From: Bacteroidota bacterium
GTDB taxonomy: Bacteria > Bacteroidota > Bacteroidia > Bacteroidales > JAADJA01
Reading direction: 5' to 3'
Assembly (NCBI GenBank): GCA_020444515.1
Contig: JAHLKX010000003.1
Location: 62,001 to 126,000, forward strand
DNA length: 64,000 nt
Positions within the stretch are counted from its first letter, which is position 1. Each line of letters opens with the position of its first letter. Under the pieces are notes generated by a model, which ran no database searches, was not told where the DNA came from, and worked only from the letters and a program-made list of their open reading frames with translations. Below are positions 16,666 to 25,965 of this stretch, one piece after another. The position numbers and the translations under genes were made by a program.

Positions 16666-19600
16666 TCATCGTTTAATGAATTTTCCATACCTGGACACCT
16701 TACCATGATTAATGACTACGATATACATACCCTTGCTTAGCCTACTTACATTTAGCCTTTCGGAAAACTCAGAATTCATCGCATACAGGGTTTGCTTTTG
16801 TAATAGCTCACCACTCATGTTGAGTATGGAAACTTCAAACTCTTGATCATCAGCAATAACTTTTGAAAAATCCAGATTCAAATGATCATTGACAGGATTT
16901 GGATACAGATTATAGGCGAAATCATCAATATTTGAGCTTTCGACATCTGTTAATGTATTTTCATTCCCATTGGGATTGGGGAAATATATGTTTACATAAA
17001 CGTTTATTGTGCTTGATCCGGTCAAAGAACCGGCTGAATTATCTTCAACCTCAATTTCAAGTGGATAATTGTGAATTTCAACTGGATTGAGTTCGTAAGG
17101 ATTGATCAGAGACAGTTTTCCGGTTTGTGGATTGAGACTCCACATAGACCGCTCATTTCCTGTGATGATCGCATAGGAAACAGACTGGCCTGCATCAGGA
17201 TCTTCTGCCTCAATAAATCCTACATTAATTTTGATATTACTTATTTCGTGTTGAATTAATGCACCATTCACATTTACAGTTAATGACTCTGTAATAATAA
17301 CCGGGGGTTCATTTACGTCGGTAAGATTAATGGTAATATCTGCTTCTGCACTTAGATTACCCTGACCATTATCTTCAACATTAACTGAAAGCTCAAAAAC
17401 CGGATTTTCTTCAAAATTAATAACAGAGCTATTGGCAATTGTAAGCTCTCCACTAACCGGATCAATTTGAAAGGCACCTGAAACATTACCGGAAGAAATG
17501 GAATAGGTAAGCGTTTGCCCTTGATCAGGGTCAGTTGCAACAACAGTTCCTACTAAAAATCCATTGCTGCTATTTTCAGCCACTGTATAACTTTGATTTG
17601 CAATTTCAGGAATTTCATTGACATCCAGAATATCAATGGTGACCAAAGCCTGATCTGATAAGTTTCCCAGGCCATTGTCCTCAACTTCTACCGTTAAGGT
17701 AAATACTGTTACTGATTCAAAGTCTAGCGCAGTTGAATTGGCAACAGTAATTTCACCTGTAGATTCATTGATTTGAAAAGCATTGGAAGAATTTCCCGAT
17801 ACAATGTTATAAGTCAGGGATTGTCCGTTATCCGGATCTGTAGCAATAACCGATCCCACTGTTTGTCCGTTTGAGGTGTTTTCTTCAATTTCAAAATCCT
17901 GATCATCAATGACAGGGTTCTCATTTAAATCATTCAAATTGACAGTAACACTGGCTGAACTGGACATCGGAGAAGTCCCATTATCGGTCACCATAATAAC
18001 CATGTTAAAAGCAGGTGTATTCTCATAATTCAATGCAGCCTGATTATTCACTGTAAGTTCACCTGAAACTTCATCAATACTGAAAGCATTACTGGCATTC
18101 CCGCTTTGAATGCTAAATGTTATGGTTTGATCCGGATCGGGATCAGAAGCAACTACCACACCAACAGATTCGCCGGATGCTGAATTTTCATCTATACTAA
18201 AAGTTTGATTATTGATAACAGGTGGATTGTTGACTGCACCCCCTTCAATAAACTCATATGATCCAAGATCACGGCATCCACCTTGTGGAACAGGCGTATT
18301 ATTGAGATCAATGGGATATGAACTGTAGTTATATCCTGAGTTAACACAGTTTGAGCCCGAAGTGAGCATAAAGTTTCCATTTTCCCAGCTTGCAATTCCG
18401 ATTTCCTGGTTCCAGGTACTAACATTTCCTTCGATCATCAAATTATTTTCGTTTACCAGTCCGGTATTGTTAAAATAAATCGGATAACCTGACTTTAGGG
18501 CAACAATATTATTGCGTACATAACCAGATTCTGTTCCACTGAAAAGAATCCCCCAACCAGCGTCTTTATTGGCAATTAGGGTATTATTATAAACATTTGC
18601 ATAATCGTTTTTCATAACGAAATTACATCCTGTAACAGAATCCATTAAATTATAATAGAAGTCAATGGAGTCCACCTCCATGTGTGCTATTGCAACAGGC
18701 GTGCCCCCCCATTCATAATCACGGCCTATGATCTTATTATAAGCCACTTCAACATAACCTGATTCTGAAAAATACATAGCTGCTCCACCATTTGATGTTA
18801 TGGTATCTTTTGGAGGATACATCGTGTTTCCAATAACCCGACCGCTTACACTTGGTGTATAGCTGGTGTTTCCATATATAAAACAGAATTTATTACCTGT
18901 GTACCTTCTATCAAGGATATTATCTTTGATAAGATAATTATCACAATCGCCTAATATGTGAATACAATCGCCTGGCGACTGTGACTCGAGGTGACCCTGG
19001 ATGTGCCAGTCAAGATTGATATGCCACATGTGGCAATTTTCAATGGTAATGTTTTCACAGTGTTTAATAAAAACACCATCCTCATTGATATGATGGATAT
19101 CACAATTGGTAACAGTAATGGTTTCAATGGGCGTTGAAGCAGGCACCCCCCTTACACCATTGTAGCAATATGCTATTTCGCAGTTATTGACTACCGTGTT
19201 AAGTGTGGGATCACCTCCAGCCGACCAGTGACCACTAACAAAAACACCCCCTTCCGGTGAATTGCTGAGGTTCCCGATTAAAGCCATTCCATCAACCACG
19301 GTGTTTGAAGCCCGGGCAACCCTAATTATTGCGGCATTTGATCCAGGATTGGAATTTAAAATGGGGCGCTCTCCCTCTCCATAAGAGCTGATGGTTACAT
19401 TGCTGATATTATCAATATTTATAGTCCCTGAAAGTTGAAATTCGGTACCTGCTTTTTGCAAATAAGTTGTGTTCTCAGCCAGGGTAAAGTCTCCCCAGGA
19501 GTCAAAAGGATGTTCTTGTGTTCCATCTTCGGCAGGATCACCAGAATTGGTAGGATCAATGTAGACAATATTTTGGGCAAAAAGCAATGTTGTGTAAAAC

Positions 19601-19683
19601 AAAACCAATAGCAACGTTAGTGCCCAAAATTTTAAACTAAATAATAAGCTTTTGCGATTACCTGTGTATGCATTGTAGTTCAT
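16666..19683 (-). CDS. secreted parallel beta-helix protein with cadherin-like repeats and T9SS tail
   Basis: A 1005-residue exported protein. After a basic N-terminus, a hydrophobic segment at about residues 17-36 (ALTLLLVLFYTT) acts as signal peptide. Residues about 40-480 form a right-handed parallel beta-helix with repeated strands such as NTVVNNCEIAYC and ENITIENCHMWHI, a fold common in polysaccharide lyases and glycan-binding proteins. About 483-895 hold four cadherin-like repeats of about 102 residues, each with an (I/V)xEN opening, a DPD calcium motif and a (V/L)ND(L/V)NE link; the fourth is degenerate. The T9SS tail begins at YNLYPNPVNDHLNL and ends YGKFIKR. It should be surface-anchored. 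No catalytic residue can be assigned, so lyase or adhesin remain open. Confidence 0.82.
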   Translation of the reverse strand: MNYNAYTGNRKSLLFSLKFWALTLLLVLFYTTLLFAQNIVYIDPTNSGDPAEDGTQEHPFDSWGDFTLAENTTYLQKAGTEFQLSGTINIDNISNVTISSYGEGERPILNSNPGSNAAIIRVARASNTVVDGMALIGNLSNSPEGGVFVSGHWSAGGDPTLNTVVNNCEIAYCYNGVRGVPASTPIETITVTNCDIHHINEDGVFIKHCENITIENCHMWHINLDWHIQGHLESQSPGDCIHILGDCDNYLIKDNILDRRYTGNKFCFIYGNTSYTPSVSGRVIGNTMYPPKDTITSNGGAAMYFSESGYVEVAYNKIIGRDYEWGGTPVAIAHMEVDSIDFYYNLMDSVTGCNFVMKNDYANVYNNTLIANKDAGWGILFSGTESGYVRNNIVALKSGYPIYFNNTGLVNENNLMIEGNVSTWNQEIGIASWENGNFMLTSGSNCVNSGYNYSSYPIDLNNTPVPQGGCRDLGSYEFIEGGAVNNPPVINNQTFSIDENSASGESVGVVVASDPDPDQTITFSIQSGNASNAFSIDEVSGELTVNNQAALNYENTPAFNMVIMVTDNGTSPMSSSASVTVNLNDLNENPVIDDQDFEIEENTSNGQTVGSVIATDPDNGQSLTYNIVSGNSSNAFQINESTGEITVANSTALDFESVTVFTLTVEVEDNGLGNLSDQALVTIDILDVNEIPEIANQSYTVAENSSNGFLVGTVVATDPDQGQTLTYSISSGNVSGAFQIDPVSGELTIANSSVINFEENPVFELSVNVEDNGQGNLSAEADITINLTDVNEPPVIITESLTVNVNGALIQHEISNIKINVGFIEAEDPDAGQSVSYAIITGNERSMWSLNPQTGKLSLINPYELNPVEIHNYPLEIEVEDNSAGSLTGSSTINVYVNIYFPNPNGNENTLTDVESSNIDDFAYNLYPNPVNDHLNLDFSKVIADDQEFEVSILNMSGELLQKQTLYAMNSEFSERLNVSRLSKGMYIVVINHGKVSRYGKFIKR

Positions 19684-20001
19684 AATAAATAGTTATTAAG
19701 ATTTAACCTTGATTTGATTCTCAAAAAATGGATTTGGAAGGTTGAAAAGAACGAAAAAACTCAATAAAATAGGACCTGTGCTTACCACTTATAAAAATCA
19801 TGCCAACTCAAAATAAAGTTTTTTATGAACTGTATTTCAAATACTTACATCCTTAAAATCTGAAAACCCGCTATCCGAAAGCGTAAGGTCAGAATTGTTT
19901 TCGTAATGCAATACTTAATTAAGACTGGAAATTGGTCGATAACCTGCAGAAATAAAAGAGGAGATGAAAATTTGGTACATTCCAGCTATCGAGAAATAAT
20001 C

Positions 20002-20038
20002 TTTTGCAATTTGACATGATTTTTCGCAAATTGCAAAA
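20002..20038. repeat. perfect 12-base inverted repeat
   Basis: TTTTGCAATTTG (20002-20013) and CAAATTGCAAAA (20027-20038) are exact reverse complements around a 13-base spacer. A third half-site CAATTTG follows at 20039-20045. There is no T-run, so a terminator is unlikely. It could be a two-site operator or the stem of an RNA. Confidence 0.7.
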
Positions 20039-20273
20039 CAATTTGATGATTTAGCCAGCGTTCAAATGAACTTTGGCAACGTGCTTTTGTTTGGTAATGT
20101 TTTATTTCACGTAGTCGAGGGATAAGAGGCGTGCACGTTTTGATGAAACCTGTTGTCTATAGAAGTGTTTTCATGGTGGCAATCTCCTATTCTAATTGAT
20201 TATAAATAAGCAAGGACAATACCAAACATTTCATTGAAAAAAGAGGGGATCTAAATGGTGAAAAGTTCAATAT

Positions 20274-20288
20274 TTTTGGTTACCAAAA
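20274..20288. repeat. 15-base palindrome TTTTGGT-T-ACCAAAA
   Basis: Perfect 7-base arms around one central base, upstream of the candidate promoter of the MBOAT gene. The size and symmetry fit a dimeric regulator site. Confidence 0.6.
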
Positions 20289-20321
20289 TGGCTTCGATTA
20301 TTCCTGTTTCAGCAATAACTA

Positions 20322-20348
20322 TTTGAAATATTCAATTTATTACATTTG
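20322..20348 (+). promoter_or_regulatory. candidate promoter of the MBOAT-SGNH pair
   Basis: TACATTTG (20341-20348) fits TAnnTTTG. TTTG at 20322-20325 is 15 bases upstream, shorter than the usual 19 or so. The leader to the ATG at 20444 would be about 90 bases and includes the 17-base palindrome. Confidence 0.35.
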
Positions 20349-20370
20349 TTCTCAAATTAAGGCAAACTAT

Positions 20371-20387
20371 TACGCAAGACTTGCGTA
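20371..20387. promoter_or_regulatory. 17-base palindrome TACGCAAG-A-CTTGCGTA, likely operator
   Basis: Perfect 8-base arms around one base lie between the candidate -7 element and the MBOAT start codon. Such a position suits a repressor operator. No regulator gene lies nearby, so the protein that would bind is unknown. Confidence 0.55.
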
Positions 20388-20443
20388 GAAAACGGCTGTT
20401 ACTATTAATAAAAATACACTTACACACAACTTAAGAATATCAT

Positions 20444-21877
20444 ATGCTCTTTAATTCCATTGAGTTTATTATTTTTCTGCCAATTGTATTTATAATTTAC
20501 TGGTTTGTATTGAACCGGAATCTTAAAATTCAAAACTTTTTTATTTTACTGGCAAGCTATGTTTTTTATGGCTGGTGGGATTGGCGATTTTTATCCTTGA
20601 TTATTTTCAGCTCATTTGTAGATTACACAGTGGCTTTGCAAATAAATAAAAGCAGTGACATTGTAAAACGAAGAATATTATTGACCATCAGCGTTTTGGT
20701 TAACATAGGTCTGCTTGGATTTTTTAAGTATTTTAACTTTTTTGTTGACTCCTTTGTTGAAGCATTTGCATCTTTCGGGGTACAATTGCATGCCAGAACG
20801 TTAAATGTGATCCTGCCTGTTGGTATAAGCTTTTATACATTTCAAACGCTGAGCTATACCATCGATGTTTACAGGAAAAAACTGGAACCAACCCGGGATA
20901 TCATTGCATTTTTTACATTTGTGGCCTTTTTCCCCCAGCTGGTAGCTGGGCCTATTGAGCGAGCCATAAATCTGCTACCACAGTTTTACACGAAAAGATC
21001 ATTTGATCTGGATCAAGCCCGTGATGGGGTCAAGCAAATCCTATGGGGGTTGTTCAAGAAAATAATCATCGCTGATAATTGCGCCATTCTCGTTGACGAA
21101 ATTTTCGGGTCTTACACTACTCAACCTGGAAGCGTGTTGCTCCTGGGGGCATTTTTCTTTGCTTTTCAAATATACGGTGACTTTTCAGGTTATTCAGATA
21201 TTGCCATCGGAACTGCACGGTTGTTTGGTTTTTCGCTGATGCGCAACTTTGCCTTTCCATATTTTTCACGTGATATTGCTGAATTCTGGCGCAGATGGCA
21301 CATATCGCTCAGTACCTGGTTCCGGGATTATGTCTATATACCGCTTGGAGGAAGTCGAGGAGGCACCATGCAGCAGGTCAGGAATATACTGATCATTTTT
21401 GTGGTCAGCGGGTTCTGGCATGGGGCTAACTGGACATTTATTGTTTGGGGATTATTAAATGGATTGTATTTTCTGCCCCTCATGCTCATTAAAGCCAATC
21501 GGAAAAATATGGGTGTAACAGCAGAGGGGAGGATTTTCCCAACCATTAGAGAAACCTTCCAAATGTTGATTACGTTTTTCATTACATTGATCGCATGGAT
21601 CTTTTTCAGAGCTGAAAACGTATCCCAGGCATTTGCATACCTGGGTGAAATGTTTTCATTATCAATGTTCACCATTCCTTCAATGAATTATTTGAAGATT
21701 ATGCCACTGGTTATCATTTTTATCATCATTGAATGGATCAGCAGGGATAAACAGCATGCGCTTGAGATATCTAACTGGCCGGTTACTTTTCGCTGGGCAA
21801 CTTACCTGGTGATTGGTTTTGTTGTGCTATTATCTTTTGATAAAAGCCCCCACGCATTTATCTACTTTCAGTTTTAA
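20444..21877 (+). CDS. MBOAT family O-acyltransferase (AlgI-like)
   Basis: A 477-residue membrane protein with about ten hydrophobic segments. It has the AlgI/MBOAT signatures: LPVGISFYTFQTLSYTIDVYR near 125-145, FFPQLVAGPIERA near 164-176, EFWRRWHISLSTWFRDY near 280-296, and the catalytic His326 in GFWHGANWTF. These proteins carry acyl groups, usually acetyl, across the inner membrane for transfer to an extracellular polysaccharide. The next gene begins 2 bases after the stop and encodes an SGNH-type partner, as in alginate and cellulose acetylation systems. It lies at the end of a capsule-type locus, so O-acetylation of that polymer is the likely role. Confidence 0.88.
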   Translation: MLFNSIEFIIFLPIVFIIYWFVLNRNLKIQNFFILLASYVFYGWWDWRFLSLIIFSSFVDYTVALQINKSSDIVKRRILLTISVLVNIGLLGFFKYFNFFVDSFVEAFASFGVQLHARTLNVILPVGISFYTFQTLSYTIDVYRKKLEPTRDIIAFFTFVAFFPQLVAGPIERAINLLPQFYTKRSFDLDQARDGVKQILWGLFKKIIIADNCAILVDEIFGSYTTQPGSVLLLGAFFFAFQIYGDFSGYSDIAIGTARLFGFSLMRNFAFPYFSRDIAEFWRRWHISLSTWFRDYVYIPLGGSRGGTMQQVRNILIIFVVSGFWHGANWTFIVWGLLNGLYFLPLMLIKANRKNMGVTAEGRIFPTIRETFQMLITFFITLIAWIFFRAENVSQAFAYLGEMFSLSMFTIPSMNYLKIMPLVIIFIIIEWISRDKQHALEISNWPVTFRWATYLVIGFVVLLSFDKSPHAFIYFQF

Positions 21878-21879
21878 GT

Positions 21880-22836
21880 ATGAAAAAATTTATCGTTAAA
21901 ATCGGAATATATACAGTGCTTTTATCCTTACTGGCAGCACTGTTTCTTTTATTGATTTATCTGCGGCCTGAACTGGTCGACAATTTCTACAGAAGATTTA
22001 CTACACCCAAAGGGAAATCAATGATCCTGGGAACCTCTCGCTCGGCCCAGGGCATAAAACCTTCGGTATTAAATTCGCGGATCACCACAGGAAAAAATCC
22101 TATGATCAATCATTCTTTTGCCATAGGACCCAGTAGCTTTGGGCCCAATTACCTGCGGGAGATAAAACACAAAATTGACCCAAAAACAGAAAACGGCTTG
22201 TTTATCATTTCTGCAGATCCCTGGAGCCTAACAACTGAAATTAACAATATTGAGGACGATACAGCAAATTTTTTTGAGGTTCGACAAAAGCTATTTGTCG
22301 GAAATTTAAAATCAAGTAGCTTAAATCCCAACTTTGATTATTTGAAGAATTACTGGTCCAATCGCTTTTCAGTTTTTGCAAATTTATTCAAAGACTGGAT
22401 CAACTATAAAAATCAGATCATTTTGCATGAAGATGGATGGCTTGAGGTGAATGTTGTTTTGAATCAGGAGGCCATAAATCAAAGGATCAAAGAAAGTACA
22501 GCGGAATATGCTGAAAAAAAGGTAATCATTTCCGATACCCGCATGTTTTATCTTGAGCAGATTATTCAGTTTCTTAAAAATAAGGGAACGGTGGTTGTTG
22601 TGAGGATGCCGGTTTCAGTCCCGATGTATAAACTGGAAAACATTCGATTTCCGGAATTCAGTGAACGAATTCAGACCATTGCCTCCAAAAATGGTGTCCG
22701 ATATCTTGATTTTCTTGAATTATCGGGACAATTTCAAACCGTTGATACCCATCACCTCTATAAGAAAGATGCAGAAGTATTCACAAACATAGTTTGTGAT
22801 TCAATAGTAGATCTAAGGTTGTACAATACAAATTGA
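21880..22836 (+). CDS. SGNH-like acyltransferase partner of MBOAT
   Basis: A 318-residue protein with one N-terminal membrane segment (about 5-28) and a periplasmic domain. The block MILGTSRSAQGIKP near residues 48-61 resembles the nucleophile-Ser block of SGNH/DltD-like proteins, and VDTHHLYKKDAEVF near 288-301 supplies a D-x-x-H pair. In the family the protein receives acyl groups from MBOAT and places them on the polymer. It is tightly coupled to the MBOAT gene (2-base gap). Overall similarity to described families is weak, so the function rests on motifs and context. Its stop lies 3 bases from the convergent glycosyltransferase gene. Confidence 0.6.
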   Translation: MKKFIVKIGIYTVLLSLLAALFLLLIYLRPELVDNFYRRFTTPKGKSMILGTSRSAQGIKPSVLNSRITTGKNPMINHSFAIGPSSFGPNYLREIKHKIDPKTENGLFIISADPWSLTTEINNIEDDTANFFEVRQKLFVGNLKSSSLNPNFDYLKNYWSNRFSVFANLFKDWINYKNQIILHEDGWLEVNVVLNQEAINQRIKESTAEYAEKKVIISDTRMFYLEQIIQFLKNKGTVVVVRMPVSVPMYKLENIRFPEFSERIQTIASKNGVRYLDFLELSGQFQTVDTHHLYKKDAEVFTNIVCDSIVDLRLYNTN

Positions 22837-22839
22837 TTT

Positions 22840-24072
22840 TTAGGACTCTAAAAATCTGATAAAGTTCTGGGTAAGCTTATCGAAATCACATTTATCCTCA
22901 TAGGTTTCTCTTGCTGCTTTGCGATAGGCCGCTAATTGACCAGCATCTAATGCTCTGAATTCTGAAATAATTTCCGCGAGTTTAGCAGGGTTCAAATCCG
23001 GATCAACCAATTTACCGTTAAATTCATTGACGATCTCAGCAGTTCCTCCCACCTGCGTTGCTAATACCGGAATTCCGGCTGATAGGGCCTCCATGATAGA
23101 AACGGGCAATCCCTCAGACGTACTAACATTGATAAATAAATCGAATGATTTTTCAGAATAAACCTCAAGCACCTTTTCCGGTGTAAAACGCCCTGGTAAT
23201 TGAACCATGATATGAGCAGGAAGTTCCTGACAAATCTTTTTAAGATCTTCAAATGTTTCACCATCACCCATATGCAGCCATTCTACTTTAAAAGGAATCA
23301 ATTTAAGAGCCTGTGCTATCAGTTCTACCCGCTTCAAGGGAATTACATTTGAACAGGATACAATTCTAAACGATTGATGATGATCAGGCTTCGGAGGGTT
23401 CGCACTTTTGCTCCCCAATTTAAAAACATGACTCTGGAAATTTACATGACCATATTTACTCCGTGCATACTTCAGTCCATCTTCAGATATGTATATGGCA
23501 TGATCCAGTGACTTTAACAAATCCGTTCGGAACGGGATGTAACCAGTTTTCCGTTCTTCATATAGGTCAAAACCGTGAAACCGTACCACGATTTTATGAT
23601 AATTATAACGGGCAAGAAATGGAATCAGCAGGGTTGATCCCACACCCCAGTAAAAATACAAAATGGTATTTTCATTCTCTTTCCGAAATCGCATCAAATC
23701 CCTCACAAAAGGATCTTTTAGCATCTTTGAAATCCTGTCAACAGCTGCCAGCCATTCCAGAAACCAGATCTTATTCCGAAAGGTTCGCTTTCTGATCAAC
23801 TCCCTGAAGTAAAAGGCAGCATGTTTTTTAAAAAGAACTTTAAAAAAATAAGATGGTTTGATAACGTCAATCTGCTGCAAAAACGGACTTAATATTTCAA
23901 TACCATTTGGAACACTTGTCAGTTTAGCCTTGTTAAAAAGAAACGGGACAAGTGTTATGTCAAAATGGTCAACAAGTTTTTCCAGCTCATTCCTTTTCCA
24001 GGAATAATCATTTGAAAATGGATACGACAACGAAAAGAATATTAATTTTTTCATGCGAGATTCAATATTCAT
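22840..24072 (-). CDS. GT4 family glycosyltransferase
   Basis: A 410-residue GT-B protein. The C-terminal half shows the GT4 pattern: IVSCSNVIPLKRVELIAQAL, WLHMGDGETFEDL, VQLPGRFTPEKVLEVY, and the nucleotide-binding SEGLPVSIMEALSAGIPVLATQVGG with Glu residues about seven apart. It should add a sugar to a lipid-linked oligosaccharide on the cytoplasmic side of the membrane. The start overlaps the deacetylase stop in an ATGA, indicating coupled translation. An alternative ATG at 24054 gives the more typical opening MKKLIFFSLSYPF. It is the last gene of the minus-strand polysaccharide arm. Confidence 0.85.
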   Translation of the reverse strand: MNIESRMKKLIFFSLSYPFSNDYSWKRNELEKLVDHFDITLVPFLFNKAKLTSVPNGIEILSPFLQQIDVIKPSYFFKVLFKKHAAFYFRELIRKRTFRNKIWFLEWLAAVDRISKMLKDPFVRDLMRFRKENENTILYFYWGVGSTLLIPFLARYNYHKIVVRFHGFDLYEERKTGYIPFRTDLLKSLDHAIYISEDGLKYARSKYGHVNFQSHVFKLGSKSANPPKPDHHQSFRIVSCSNVIPLKRVELIAQALKLIPFKVEWLHMGDGETFEDLKKICQELPAHIMVQLPGRFTPEKVLEVYSEKSFDLFINVSTSEGLPVSIMEALSAGIPVLATQVGGTAEIVNEFNGKLVDPDLNPAKLAEIISEFRALDAGQLAAYRKAARETYEDKCDFDKLTQNFIRFLES

Positions 24073-24959
24073 TTAGCGTAGTAATATAAATTGTCAAATA
24101 TCCTCGGGACCTCAATCCCATCAGCAGGTATTCTTTTAATAACCTGATCAAAGTTTCTATTAATTCCACCGTTTGATAAAACAATGTCCAGCTTTAATTT
24201 CCGCGCAATTTTAATGGTTTCCTCATTCCAGTCCATAGGTTTACCAAAAGGAATAGCAAAAATTGGCCGAAATTGTTCAAATTGCTTCAAATGATTTATA
24301 TTTTGTAACAGATTATTTTTTTGCCATTCACCTGACATCATCGAAAATCGCTGATGTTCATGGCCATGCAGACCAATTTCAAATAAATTAGGGTCCAATT
24401 TTTTCAAAAATGAAAAATCCACATAAAAGCGGACATTTTTTTCGATCCATTCTCCACATTGTTCTACTTTCAACCGGTATTCATTATACTGCTCCATGTT
24501 ACTGGTATTCCTTAACACATCGTAAAAAGGGGTCATGCTCTGTACAACTTGCTGCTGCTTTTCATTCCCATGTAACAGGTAATTATAAATATTATACCAA
24601 TATCCACGCAAATCACCATTGAGATAAGCGGTATTGATAAAGAATGTGGCCGGTATTTTATGTTTTTTCAAAAGCGGAACAAGAAAATCTTCAATGCTTA
24701 TATCGCCATCATCAAATGAAATGGAGACCTGTGTTCCTTTCAATTTTCCCTTTTTAATTTGTTCAATTCCTTCGCTCAATCGAATTAATTTAAATTTGCT
24801 TTTCAAAAATTTCAACTGTTCTTCAAAAAAACCTGTATCCGACCAAATCCACTTTCCATTGCGCTGTGGATCGAATTGATCAGATGATTGGTGCATCGTA
24901 AGAACAATCAATTTGTTTCTTGGCAACAATAATTTTTTAATATAATTTTTAACTAGCAA
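24069..24959 (-). CDS. polysaccharide deacetylase (NodB domain)
   Basis: A 296-residue protein with a NodB homology domain: motif 1 ISFDDGDIS near residues 78-86, IPATFFINT near 100-108, and motif 2 GLHGHEHQRF near 198-207 with a metal-binding H-x-x-x-H. This carbohydrate esterase 4 family removes N- or O-acetyl groups with a divalent metal. No signal peptide is evident, so it may act on a precursor inside the cell or at the membrane. The frame begins at TTG (24959); the next ATG (M22) would cut into the core strand KLIVLTMHQ, so TTG is preferred but uncertain. It overlaps the GT4 gene by 4 bases. Confidence 0.78.
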   Translation of the reverse strand: MLVKNYIKKLLLPRNKLIVLTMHQSSDQFDPQRNGKWIWSDTGFFEEQLKFLKSKFKLIRLSEGIEQIKKGKLKGTQVSISFDDGDISIEDFLVPLLKKHKIPATFFINTAYLNGDLRGYWYNIYNYLLHGNEKQQQVVQSMTPFYDVLRNTSNMEQYNEYRLKVEQCGEWIEKNVRFYVDFSFLKKLDPNLFEIGLHGHEHQRFSMMSGEWQKNNLLQNINHLKQFEQFRPIFAIPFGKPMDWNEETIKIARKLKLDIVLSNGGINRNFDQVIKRIPADGIEVPRIFDNLYYYAK

Positions 24960-25040
24960 CGGAATTGGTTTAAAATAAAATTATGTCTATTTATTGTTCT
25001 AAAAAATATTTACAACATGAAGAACTCACCGCCCTTCAAA

Positions 25041-25943
25041 TCAGTTTCCCCGCTTCATTCCTGCCAGTCCCAATAATTTCCATTTAAAATAACCTCCGAT
25101 ATATTTTACATATTTCGTAATCGGAACAATATAAGCCACTGGAGTTGATGCATGCTTTTTATAAAAAAGAAAATCCTTTTTAACATTAAAATTTGATTTT
25201 ATCGAACTGAGTGATCTGATAAGCAGCCTGAAACTTTCATCATGCCGCAAACCAGAGTTCCGCGTATCATTATATATCTTTAGATCAGGAACAGCGATAA
25301 TTTTAAATCCTGCTTTTTTTGCACGGAAGGTAAAATCCGAATCACCATGATATTGCGGAAAACGCTCCGAATCCAGTAAACCAATTTTGTCATATACGGT
25401 CCGGTGGGTAATGGTCCCCATTCCTGTTAACCAGTCGCAATCCTGGGGCACCTGATATTGATCAGCATCCTGACATGCTGTACCAATCATATGTTTTTGT
25501 CCATTTACAGGATTAAACAATCCTCCCATGGACCAAATGGTCTCCAGGTTTTTGTCAAGGTATATCTTTGATCCAATTATTGTATCCGTATCGTGATTTT
25601 TCAACAATGAGATTAAATTTTTGAAATAATCAGTCTCATGAATAACATCATTATTCCACCATATAAAGTAATCTGTTTGAGAGTTTTCCAATCCAGCTTT
25701 CACTGCTTTGTTAATTCCTCCGCTCCACCAAAGGTTACCATTGCCGCTTAGCAGTTCCACTTCAGGAAAATGCTGATTTATCCAGGCGGCGCTTCCATCT
25801 GTCGAACCATCATCAACAATGATCACCCTGAATTGAAAAGGTTCATTTTTCAGATCATCAAAACTTTTATACAGAGCAGGCAAACACTTTTTGGTATATG
25901 ATAATCCATTAAAAATGGGAAATATGATTGAAATGATTGTCAT
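25041..25943 (-). CDS. GT2 family glycosyltransferase (rhamnosyltransferase-like)
   Basis: A 300-residue GT-A protein: SIIFPIFNGLSYTKKCL at the start, VIIVDDGSTDGSAAW near 39-51, LLSGNGNLWWSGGIN near 60-74, and a DxD-like WWNNDV near 93-98. The tail has a basic-hydrophobic stretch that may touch the membrane. This subgroup (WcaA/RfbN-like) often transfers rhamnose or similar sugars onto lipid-linked units, but specificity cannot be read. It lies 22 bases after the polymerase gene on the same strand. Confidence 0.85.
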   Translation of the reverse strand: MTIISIIFPIFNGLSYTKKCLPALYKSFDDLKNEPFQFRVIIVDDGSTDGSAAWINQHFPEVELLSGNGNLWWSGGINKAVKAGLENSQTDYFIWWNNDVIHETDYFKNLISLLKNHDTDTIIGSKIYLDKNLETIWSMGGLFNPVNGQKHMIGTACQDADQYQVPQDCDWLTGMGTITHRTVYDKIGLLDSERFPQYHGDSDFTFRAKKAGFKIIAVPDLKIYNDTRNSGLRHDESFRLLIRSLSSIKSNFNVKKDFLFYKKHASTPVAYIVPITKYVKYIGGYFKWKLLGLAGMKRGN

Positions 25944-25965
25944 ACTGATTCAATTTGCTATTGGC

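Larger units (their letters stand above)
19684..20443. other. 760-base gene-free region with inverted repeats
   Basis: No open frame with homology-like composition is visible on either strand. The region is AT-rich and holds a 12-base-arm inverted repeat (20002-20038), a 15-base palindrome (20274-20288), a 17-base palindrome (20371-20387) and a candidate promoter (20322-20348). It separates the beta-helix gene from the plus-strand MBOAT gene, which it may regulate. A small RNA is possible but not shown. Confidence 0.6.

Noticed and set aside
17280..18240. Periodic similarity suggesting a DNA repeat array or CRISPR
   Set aside because: The period of about 300 bases comes from four cadherin-like protein repeats that differ at many positions; there are no short identical repeats with spacers.
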